Assembly (NCBI GenBank): GCA_936450465.1
Contig: OW388294.1
Span: forward strand, 75,010,622-75,074,621
DNA length: 64,000 nucleotides
Source: Gibbula magus
Lineage: Eukaryota; Mollusca; Gastropoda; Trochida; Trochidae
Direction: 5' to 3'
The notes under the pieces were generated by a model. It was given only the letters and a program-made list of their open reading frames with translations, made no database searches and was not told the DNA's origin. Positions within the stretch are counted from its first letter, which is position 1. Each line of letters starts with the position of its first letter. Made by a program: the position numbers and the translations under genes. Shown piece by piece: positions 49,701-61,700 of the stretch.

Positions 49701-52700
49701 ATTTTCCTTTTTGGGTTGTCACATGAAAATCGCCCAAGAAACGAATATCCTTAATCAGCCCCATGAGGAATGGTTCTGTTCAAATTGACGTATCCCAGTA
49801 AAGGTTAACAGAGGGATGAGAGATACAAATATATTTAGTCTTACACTCAGACTGTGAAAAAAGTATTTTTTCGTCAACAATAAATTGATATTGAAAAGGA
49901 GCCTATGAGAAATGAGATTAACAGAGGCTCTTTTTCAATATTGTTTTTCAGAGTCTAAGACTAAGCGTTAGACTAGAATATTATCACCATGCCATCATAG
50001 AGTACAGGTATAAGAGGACGTACAGTATGTGGTGATATCACCAGCTGTTACTAGAAGCTGTATCCCAGCTGGTGTGTTTAACACATAATTAGCCAGATTA
50101 ATCACCGGCGTAAGGTCACCACATCCAATACACAGGAGGAAATGTTTTGAATTTTTTGGAATATTTTAGGTCTATGTGGTGTTTATTTGCATCATCTGGT
50201 AAACTTAATCTCCACAAAATTTTTATGTAACATCACCACATCCATTACAGGATTACAAATTTTTTTACATCTGAAAAGTACTTCTCAACACATAATGCTT
50301 GTCGTATTTAATTAAAGTTTTCAAAACAGGAAAAATTAGGTTCTGCATATTTGAATAGAATTAAAAAGAATAAAATAAAGATAAGAAATTACTGGTAAAT
50401 TTCTAAACCTTAGTACATATGTAAAAAGAATTCGAGTTATTTCAACAAATTGAATGTAGACAGTTTGTTTAATATAAAAGGTTTCAAACGTTGAATACAT
50501 TTTGTAAAAGGCCTCCCTAGGAGATATGCAATGAGCACAATCTCCTCCAATGACAGCCACTCCGTTTCATATGTGTACGTATACAGAACACACATTCAGA
50601 AACATAAAAACCAAGTGTACATCTATATCCTTCAACAAATCTCTCAGCCACGTGTAGATAATGTTATCGTGATTCAAATGTTAATACACACTCAATAATG
50701 ATGTTTATTCATAAGGAATTTATTCTTGCTGTATTCATAGGGCTTGTATCACTGAAATTCACCTTCACAGAGGACATTGGTTATACAACCCGTCTATATT
50801 ATTCAATAAAACAGGATATATTCTATATTGTGTAGATACACAACGTTTCGGAGTATATGCTCTCTCCTTCATCAGGTGGAATCATAATATTCAGGCAAAT
50901 ATTTTACACTATCATTGTTACGGGAATAAATATTAAGAACAAATATCTTATTGACAAATATATCTCATCAAATTTATATTTTAAGTAGTCAGGCGTCATG
51001 AGATCATTCCAGATATCAACCATTGTTCGATGATGTCGATGCATCTAAAAATACCAATTATTTTTCAGACATCAGGCCTTTTTGTGGTAAAGAAAGATAG
51101 AAATAGGACTTACACACCTTAAAGAGCCATCACGGATGTTAGTGTTTCAAATTTTTGGAAAATATACTTATAACGTCATTCGCCAGAGAAATCTTTTATC
51201 TACAACATGGCATATGTTAAATAATTTTCATATCACGACAATGTATTGCAATTTGGTTTCAAAGAGAAGTACCACTTTGACTAGCGCGCGCTAAGGGTAT
51301 CTGACGTATGTAAACAGAGTCCCCTTTTTGCGTAATACGTACTACACAAACAGCAAGCGCTTCCGAAGCGTGAAGGCTCATCTCTAGCGCAAGTCGCCAT
51401 AACAACCCATGTGCTGCACGTGCTGCACGTGTATCTCTTGCAAAGTACCCTTGTCACACATTACTGAATGTGACGATTGCTTTACAAACTATGTTTCTAA
51501 ATGTCCTGAGAATATACAAATTATTTCCTGTTTAATGTTCTTTTTATTGAGATAAGACCAGCAAATTATGAATTTTTTTTACTCTCATTAATTATAAAAT
51601 TCAAGTAAAATACCTAGTTGGGTAAAACAATTATTCCAATATCTGTAGCAAATACATAATTAAATGAAATGGTAAATAAATAACCATCAAAAAATTATAT
51701 ATTTCGATTTCTTTCATTGCTCATATTTTTTGTTATTCTTTCGTGTCTTTGTTTACTGTGTGTGAGCTAGACCATAATGCTTTGCGCTTGAAAATAATAG
51801 ACTGGATCTATATTTAGACTGGAAAACACCTTTACTAATTAATGCAATTTCTCGGCTTATTTTAAGTTGGGAATATTAGGGGAAAATTAAGTGTATTTAT
51901 TTCACGGAGATAGATTTTTGGAAACATTTTGATATTTTCATCAACATCCGTGATGGCTCTTTAACAATAATTACTAAAGCATCTAACAACAAAGAGGCAT
52001 TTGAAACTTTGACAGTTACTGTCTTGAAAGTCACATGTGAAAATCACAGGATACATATTAGTATATTTAATTCACAAGTCATGGGGTTTAACACTAGAGG
52101 TTACAGACTATTTTTTTCAATGCATTTTTTTATTCTACAGAGGTACATGTTAAAAGTCATGTATGTAATACTGAACAAATCAGATTTGGAGTAGGGAATC
52201 AACATTAGTTATGCATGGAGCAGGTCACCTATCCAGTAAAGAACCGCAGCCATCACTGCTGAACTTCAGCAACTAGGAACACAATTTAATATTCAGCAAG
52301 GATAAAGAATGGCGGATCGAGAGGAAGACGCTTCATGAACCCTTGACAACATTATTTTCCTTTTTGGGTTGTCACATGAAAATCGCCCAAGAAACGAATA
52401 TCCTTAATCAGCCCCATGAGGAATGGTTCTGTTCAAATTGACGTATCCCAGTAAAGGTTAACAGAGGGATGAGAGATACAAATATATTTAGTCTTACACT
52501 CAGACTGTGAAAAAAGTATTTTTTCGTCAACAATAAATTGATATTGAAAAGGAGCCTATGAGAAATGAGATTAACAGAGGCTCTTTTTCAATATTGTTTT
52601 TCAGAGTCTAAGACTAAGCGTTAGACCAGAATATTATCACCATGCCATCATAGAGTACAGGTATAAGAGGACGTACAGTATGTGGTGATATCACCAGCTG

Positions 52701-55700
52701 TTACTAGAAGCTGTATCCCAGCTGGTGTGTTTAACACATAATTAGCCAGATTAATCACCGGCGTAAGGTCACCACATCCAATACACAGGAGGAAATGTTT
52801 TGAATTTTTTGGAATATTTTAGGTCTATGTGGTGTTTATTTGCATCATCTGGTAAACTTAATCTCCACAAAATTTTTATGTAACATCACCACATCCATTA
52901 CAGGATTACAAATTTTTTTACATCTGAAAAGTACTTCTCAACACATAATGCTTGTCGTATTTAATTAAAGTTTTCAAAACAGGAAAAATTAGGTTCTGCA
53001 TATTTGAATAGAATTAAAAAGAATAAAATAAAGATAAGAAATTACTGGTAAATTTCTAAACCTTAGTACATATGTAAAAAGAATTCGAGTTATTTCAACA
53101 AATTGAATGTAGACAGTTTGTTTAATATAAAAGGTTTCAAACGTTGAATACATTTTGTAAAAGGCCTCCCTAGGAGATATGCAATGAGCACAATCTCCTC
53201 CAATGACAGCCACTCCGTTTCATATGTGTACGTATACAGAACACACATTCAGAAACATAAAAACCAAGTGTACATCTATATCCTTCAACAAATCTCTCAG
53301 CCACGTGTAGATAATGTTATCGTGATTCAAATGTTAATACACACTCAATAATGATGTTTATTCATAAGGAATTTATTCTTGCTGTATTCATAGGGCTTGT
53401 ATCACTGAAATTCACCTTCACAGAGGACATTGGTTATACAACCCGTCTATATTATTCAATAAAACAGGATATATTCTATATTGTGTAGATACACAACGTT
53501 TCGGAGTATATGCTCTCTCCTTCATCAGGTGGAATCATAATATTCAGGCAAATATTTTACACTATCATTGTTACGGGAATAAATATTAAGAACAAATATC
53601 TTATTGACAAATATATCTCATCAAATTTATATTTTAAGTAGTCAGGCGTCATGAGATCATTCCAGATATCAACCATTGTTCGATGATGTCGATGCATTGT
53701 TATAAGTGATTGATATCATCATCCTATGATATATACACTGATGACTGATAACAGTTTATTGGCCCACTTTCCTCTAGTCCCGTTTCATATCACCATCAAG
53801 TAGGATGAGGCTCACTTACTAGAGAATCCGCTCACTGACCGAAAACCTCGAGTTTGAATCCCGACCGAATAACACAAAAAGAGATTAAAAGATGGGATTG
53901 CTGATTTTAATGCTAGGTACCACACTTTGGATTAAATGACAAAACAAATCATAAACTGGCACTGCAATGGGTGCAAAGAGCAAAAGACAGATTTCATAAA
54001 TGTATTACATTGTAAAGAAAAATGAGTTATTGTAATATATGTCCTTTATCGAGGTGAGTGTTATCTGTATAACACCTGTGATTTCACTCAAGCAGATGTA
54101 TGATAATGATGATATCTACACAGAAAGGTTGTTACTTATGGAATAATGATGATGAGGAGTTGTTTAACCATTAGAATATTCTTTTCCCTCTCAGGTATTG
54201 TGGCAGAGAAGTTTTCTGTTGAGGCAGTTTCAAGCTAGCAGGACATTAGCCCAGGAACTATACTGCGTGATGAGTTTTGTTTCCTGTAATTCAGTGACGA
54301 TGATATAAGATGATGGATGACAACTTTGTTATTATGCAACGTGTTGACACTTCTCGTGTTGTTGTCATGCAATGAGAGGGAATATCCTTGTAAAATCTAA
54401 AATACTACAGGTAGAAGGTAGCCCATGGCTTATAAAAATTATCTTCTACTCATTATACAGAACTTAAACCAGTAAAATTTTTGCTCTTATCAAACACCTT
54501 TTTAAATTTGGAGGTTTCTATTCCTGTAACATTCTTCATTTACCGGTAATCTCGATCTGATATTTTGTTTTACTTTACTTAAAATGTTCTTTAGGCATGT
54601 AGGGGGAAAGGGTTATTCAATGATCAATAACCCTTTCTTTATCTGATTTCAAATATTCAGGAATTAGCAATAATTGGACAATTCTAATTAAATGTTGAGA
54701 TGATGTAGAAAAAGAAACACCGGTCCAATCAGCAGGTTACGTGTAAACACAACCTAGTTTCTCTCAAACCTGGTGACCTCCTCACATGATTGCAAGATAA
54801 GTTACATACATTCAGACATCACTAAGAACTTAAAAGGAAACATCACTGAGCTTTTAATATTCTATAACAAATTCTTAACTACTCACAATTTTTTGTGTTG
54901 AAAATCGTTGTAAGGTAAAATACCAGACATTCAGACGTCACTAAGATCTCAACAGGAAATTATTGTATCAAAGCACAAGTTATTCCTACTTCACTAGTGC
55001 TACTCTGAATTATTTTGGGTGAGGTGAGGTGAGGTGAGGTGAGGTGAGGTGAGGTGAGGTGAGGTGTGGTGTGGTGTGGTGTGAGGTGTGGTGTGGTGTG
55101 GTAAGGTGCGGAGGTGAAGTGAGGTGAGGTGAGGTGAGGTGAGGTGAGGTGAGGTGAGGTGAGATGAGGTGGGGTGGGGTGGGGTGGGGTGGGGTGGGGT
55201 GGGGTGGTATCATGGCTGCTAGTAACACAGCAGGGAGAAAGCCTGCAACACCATGTGGCTATGCGTTACGGCGAAACAATGTGATTGTGAGGAACGGCTG
55301 GAACTAGCAAACCATAGTTGGTAATGCGCTGAAAGTCAGTATAGCATTGCACCTAAACCTTAATGCATAGAGAACAGTTCTCTACAGCAGACAAAGTTGG
55401 CAAACACCTGGCAGGATTCGAACCCGGACCCCTTGACCTGAAGCCAGACACACTTACCACTGCACTATCCCACCCTACTTTTTACTAACCAAGCTGACCA
55501 AATTAAAAAACTCGACATTGTAATTTTCCCTCTGGACTATCAGTATATTTTATGTTAATCTTGCAGTGCACACTGAGAAAAATAAATTATTTAGATAAAA
55601 ATATTTAGAATAAGACGACTGAGTTTTGAGAAAAATCCCTCTTTACCTTGTTACTATAGTGCAATCACAACATCTCAAATCTAACAGTTCTAAATCTACA

Positions 55701-58700
55701 CAAACAGCTTCAGAATTCTGACCCATCATTCTCAGGACAAAATTAATAAGTCATGAATATTTTTCCTGATTGTTTATCAATAACTAAATGAGAAAAGGAT
55801 ATTTAATCACTTGATGTTAATCCATGCGGAAAGCTTAACATGACACTCTGATGATTATGTCTGAATCTTGGTCTGTCTATAAAAACAATAATATATACCC
55901 TGGAACATTTCATTTTGGTTCTTCAACCAGTTGTGACCACAAATTATTCCAGCTGATATTACCACATACAGATAGGAATGCAAACATCATGCATTATGCA
56001 ATTATTGATCAATGTGCTTTGATATGAAAGCAACAGATAGCTTGTACACGAAGCTCTTAATCAAAGGGAGGTAATCTGTCAAACTAGGTATGAGTCGTCT
56101 CCCTTATTGTAAGTAATAAGACACATCAACATGCAATGAAATACATACTTTACTGAAAAATAATTTAACCAACAATTTTCAGCCTTAAATATTTGTCCAT
56201 AAGACGCTTTTTCAAACCCATACCCATACAGCACCATAACCACGTCACTTTTACAACAGAATTGACAATTAATTAACAGAGGGACAATTCAAGCTTATTT
56301 TTAAAAAAATTATGAGTAGGATAAAACAATAGTCAGAAGCATTACCTAAAAGTAAACAACACCCACAGGTCTCCCATTTATTGCTTATTCTACGTTTAAT
56401 TTGCAAATGATATATCACTGTTTAGTTGCCTCACGTCTTGTCTATATTTGTCTTGGTAGCCTAACAGCTTCCATCATGCTCCATCAGGGTTGTATCTGCA
56501 AGGCTATATCAATCCTCTGATTGTTTTAAGCAGCTTTTACCTCATATCACTGGTTGGTTACTTATCGTTATATAGCATGTATTTTATCAGTAAATTAAAT
56601 GTCATATTTTGAAATGTCATGGTCATCATCCAAGTAAAGCCAATATTGTTCAATTTAAAGTCATTGTTTGGCTGGTTATTTATAGCATGTTACAAGGCAA
56701 AATGTGCTCAGAAAATCAGAGAATTTAGTAATCTTGCAGAAACAATATATGTCAATCCCTTGTAAGCAGATTTCGCCTCATATCACTGGTTGGTTACTTA
56801 TCATTATATATCATTATATGAGCCAATTTAATGTTATGATTTGAAATGTCATGGTCATCATCCAAGTAAAGCCAATATTGTTCAATTTAAAGTAATTGTT
56901 TGGCTGGTTATTTATAGCATGATGTGAGGCAAAATGTGCTTAGAAAATCAGAGGAGTTATATTGCTAGGTGGGACAGCAGGCTGAACAGCTTTAAATAAA
57001 GTAAAGGAGCCTACCTGTTCAGCGAGAAGAGTGGCGAGGACTGGGTCGGAGGAGGAGAGTTCATACAGCTTCTTGATCAGGGCGTGACTGCAACACAATC
57101 AATGAACTTGGTGTTATAGGTATTTCTAAGATCCTAGCAACTGTCTCAAGCTATATGGCATATTGAGTAGAGACATGAATAGAGGTAATGAATACAGATA
57201 GAGATAATGAATACAGATAGAGAGAAAGTCACATTGCTCATTGAATATTTGTAACATTATATATTTGGGATGACATTATCTGCAGTAACACTTATGCTCA
57301 TCCTTTTTCAAGACAAGTACGGTACATTGAGAGATCAGTCTGATTAAAATCGACCTTGTTCCGAGGAATAAAATTTGCAAATTTTTGCATCTGCCGGGAT
57401 ACGAACAGGTTCTGTAGATTCCTCGCCACAAGGTCTGAGAACACCCAGTATAGGCGTGTGTTCAGAACAAGTTTAGCGCAGCTAAAACCCTGTCAAATAG
57501 CTGACCAATCACATCATAGTATTTAAACGGTTGCTGTTTTGAAAGCATTCGGAACAGACAAAAGGATAGCTGTTTGGAGTTATCTGCCCCTAGTTTCTCG
57601 CACTGAAAGCATTTGTTGGGCATCTTTTGATTGGCTAGCTGAATTGCGCCCGAACACGCTAGTGTACGGGGTGCTTTCAGACGGTTTGGCGTGGAAACCC
57701 ACGAATGGTACGAATTCGTATCCCGGTAGATGCACTATTTTGCAATTTTTATTCCACGGAAAACTATCTATTTTAATCAGACTGATTGAGAGATTGAAAT
57801 TATTATAATTTTCAACATTTTCATGGAAAAGGCACCAGTTGACAACACCTCATTCTCATGGTCATTATCTTCTTGAAGGCTGGGAATAACAAATCAGAAA
57901 GATGAGTCCCTACCATGGGTAAACTAGGATGATTTTATGAAGCTTCACTCAATATGTGCCACTTGAGTTGAATACCCAAAAGAATGTTTACTTTTAAGGG
58001 TTACTTGTTGCCTCTTAAACCTCTAATAATATTCTTTATATGCACATTAACACAAGGCATCAGGTAAGATTTTAAAAGAAAAGGTTAAAGAAGAATTTAA
58101 TAAAGACAAGGAGTTGAATTTAGGATAAACATGAATGGCAGATAATCCAGATGACATAATGAACAATAACCTGACATTTTGCATTCCTCAGAAGATGCAT
58201 AAATAGCTACCTAGGGTTAATCTCTAATGTTGGCTGCAGGAGTCGGAAACGTTCATCCTGACTCTTATCGGCGAGCGTTGTACGGAGGAAGTGTCTTGCC
58301 GACCCCATCTCCACCACTGTCACAATACACGGATGTGTCTCCAGACGCTTCGTCACCTGCAGAAACACAGGTCAACAAATATTTAGCATATTTGGTTTTA
58401 TTTAAGTGTAAAATAAGCACTCGTAAATAGAACTAGAAAAGAGTGAGTGAGTATTGCAGCCATTAGCGGCGAGAACTAGAAAAGACCCACTTGCACAAAT
58501 GCCCCTTAGTGCTTAAGGGTATCTTTGAACCATAGCATGAGGGGGCTTCAGGCACTACGCAGGTCTATTTGAAAAACCTTACCTACTTACACTGTTACTG
58601 TATTTCCTCAAATAAGTACTCAAATCAGCGCTGGGTGTAACTTATTTTTATGTCTTTTTCTGATAAAATATGAATGGAGGATGTATTTCGACATCCACTG

Positions 58701-61700
58701 AAGCTTTGAGCACTATGTCTCTTCAAGGGGTGCTGTCCTCTATCCCGCGGATTGATAGTCTGCAGAGCTACAAGTGAATGGCAGTTTATTAGAGGTAAAA
58801 TGGTATATTCCTGTACTGAGAATCGCCCCTGACTAAACCTAGGGTACTTAATATGTTTGAACATGAGGCTAAATATAATGTAACACCCGAATAACACTTT
58901 TGTCTGTTTATATTTGATCCAATAAGAAATGAAATAAAACGAGTAACTGTCAGTGAATTAAAAAATCTCTACATATGCCTTGTACCCACCTTGACATTCT
59001 GCACCTTGTTGGTGAGTGTAGTTTTGATCCAGTCGGTCAGTGTGTTGGCATCGTCTTGCTTCATGCTTGTGTCATCTGAACACATCAGGAACAGAGAAGA
59101 TGTGATTTGGGGTTAAACATCGCTTAAAGTCAACAGGATTTCACTTCCATCATTGTGGCTGGTATATTGCAAAGTATTTTCAGAGAATAATTTACACACG
59201 TTGATACAATAAGTTTGATTGAATCTGCTTATATTCATGATTGTTATTGGTCAACAGGATTTCCAAACGGAAAGGCAATCAATGATAAACATCATCTGTT
59301 AAAATTTCAATAACCTTTCCTTGTGTGATAATCGTGTACAATTGTGTACAATTGTGTAACATGTAATATCCATCCCTACCTTTCTCATCAACAGTGTCGG
59401 TGTCTTCCTTGTCTGCGGAGATCTCATTCTCGATGGACTTGAGATTCTTGCGGTCGTACTGCGCCAAGTTCATGAGCACCAGTTCATCGTACGGCTCATA
59501 CAAGAACAGAACCTCGATGTCTCGTTTCCGTAATGCCTCGAAGTAGGGGGACGTCTCCGCTAGCTGCCGGCTTGAACACAATGAATAAATATTCTTACAC
59601 TAGCCAGAGATGCGGTGATTTGGTGTTTAATGCTGCTTTCAAGAGTATTTCTATCACGGCTAATAGTATTAATGTAGGGAGAAAGCCAGAAACACCATTT
59701 TGGTTATGCATTGCAGTGAAACCTGCGAGCAAAAGCTGGAAATAGTGAATCATAGGTGGTTCTGCGTTGAAATTCAGCGTAGCACTGCACACTAACCGTA
59801 CTGTGTGTAGAACAGTTCTCTACAGCAGTCAACGTTGCTGAGGGCCTGATAAGATTAAAACACAGGCATCCTAATTAATGCCACCAGTTTTTAATATTGT
59901 TTTGACCAGGATGTTTAATTTGTTTAATTAAAGTGAGAGAAGAATCAGCTGCACACACCTTGGTGCAGTGAGGAAGAAGTTTTACAGGCCTGTAAAATTA
60001 TTTGAGTACAGAGAAGCTTTGTGAATGTTGCCTTTCCTTGAAATCAATGCCAGAGTGTAAATATCTTAAATCATCTGATAACTACATCCTCAAAATAATA
60101 ATTTATTAAACAAATTGATCCTAGCACTATCTTCAGGAGTATCCAATTTATCACCATTATCTTTTAATATTGTTTTAACCAGGATGTTTAATTAAGGCGA
60201 GATGAACCAGCTGCACACACCTAGGTGCTGTAAGGAAGAAGATCTCCCGAGCTCCGGCCTTCATCCTAGAAGCGTACTCCTGCAGGCCGATCTTCTGTCC
60301 GGCCGGACACTTGGACGACTCGAACCTCATCAACTTGGCTATATCCTCCTGTCAAACAGATGGAGAGGTATGTTACTCAAATGGTACGTACCTTCATGAT
60401 TATTTTGTAACCACTGTAGGATGATTACCAAGTTTCAGAACAGGTTCTATTCATCATTGCATTTACATACATCATGTCATCAACCATTCAAGTTCTGTAT
60501 TACACAGGCTCGGATGGATGGATGGAACACTCAAGTATGATATACAGTGGCAGTCACTCAATTTTCTGAAAGATTCCATTGATAAATATTCGAACAAATA
60601 AGCTCAACCTCTGACAATGGCTTTCCCTTGTTGTTCATCAACATAAGACACCAATTTAAGTTTTCAACCATGAGGTGAGGTGAGGTGAGTTGGGGTTTAA
60701 CGCCGCTTTCAACCATAAAGTCCATCTAAAAAACCTTTATTTGAGATCTTTAAGAACAAGACTGTCGAGTTTAAATTTTCCCTAAATCACCTGAATGGTA
60801 AATAAAGTCAATTTTCAATTTACAAATTTGTCCACACATAAATAGTCCATTTGTATAGCGCTATTTCCACGCTTCATCGCATGCTCACAGCGCATACATA
60901 AAGAAATTCAACCTTAAACATTTGAGAACGTAAACCAAGTGTTATTTTCAATTCTTCTACCATTACTTCAAGTAGAGAAGTAGAATAACTTATTATTTAG
61001 AATCTAAATCAAACTGGTAGCTAATCCTCCTACCCTCTGTTCCTGCTCCATGGTGGTGATGATGCCCTCCCTGAAGAACATGCCGTAATCCTCGTAGAAC
61101 TTGAGGTACTTCTCCTCGTCCTTCTTCGACTGGTCCAGCAGGAACTTGAGGACGCGGGCGGTCAACACTTGCCGCAACTTCCTGCAGGGGAGGTAATCAA
61201 TGTTAACAGTAAGGGAGATATCATGTCTTTGAGGGGCATTTAAAAATAGAATACTAGAGAAAAAACTTTTCTGGGTAACAACTTCTAATTGTGAACATAC
61301 GTGTACGACTTTCTTGACAACTGTCAATATTAATATAATCTTGTTATACCCCACATTCAACCTTGTGAAGGAGCAAGCATATACCCTGAAATATTGTGTA
61401 TGTGAAGTTATTATCAAGAAAATCTTGATTTCTAATTAATATTTTCAACCGCAGATTTACCCAAGAACCTATTTCTCAAATACAGCACTTTGTGCATGAA
61501 CAGGTCCTGACGTACCATGGAAACTGGTGAAAAGAACACGTTAAAAACTTTTGTTTGATTCCAGGCAATATTTGGACACTATTTTCCTGAAAACTATGCA
61601 TACTACTCCCCCATCAACTTACCTGATGAGGTTGCTGTCCTGTAGCAGTTCTCTGCTGAGGTTGAGGGGGATGTCCTCACTGTCCACCACACCTGTAATC

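Larger units (their letters stand above)
48387..53697. repeat. Tandem duplication of 2,653 bp, nearly identical copies
   Basis: Copy 1 is 48387-51039 and copy 2 is 51040-53692, an exact 2,653-bp offset along the whole length. The 5-mer TGCAT is at both ends and at the junction (48387, 51040, 53693). I noticed one substitution: GTTAGACTAGAA in copy 1 and GTTAGACCAGAA in copy 2. Each copy contains the 846-bp MITE and no gene. Confidence 0.93.
21877..57014 (-). other. TRAP1: TRAP1 last intron, 35.1 kb, repeat-filled
   Basis: Runs from the donor after LLAEQ (CAG|GTAGGC at 57015/57014) to the acceptor before LYENAM (TTTCAG at 21879-21877). Stretches not listed separately (about 22.4-23.8, 24.1-25.4, 34.0-35.6, 37.9-39.1, 43.7-46.3 and 53.7-55.0 kb) hold AT-rich sequence in which I see no gene. 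No transposase, reverse transcriptase or host protein frame was recognised in any of it. Confidence 0.85.

Noticed and set aside
57539..57808. 89-codon frame
   Set aside because: Lies inside a MITE between long inverted repeats and resembles no known protein.
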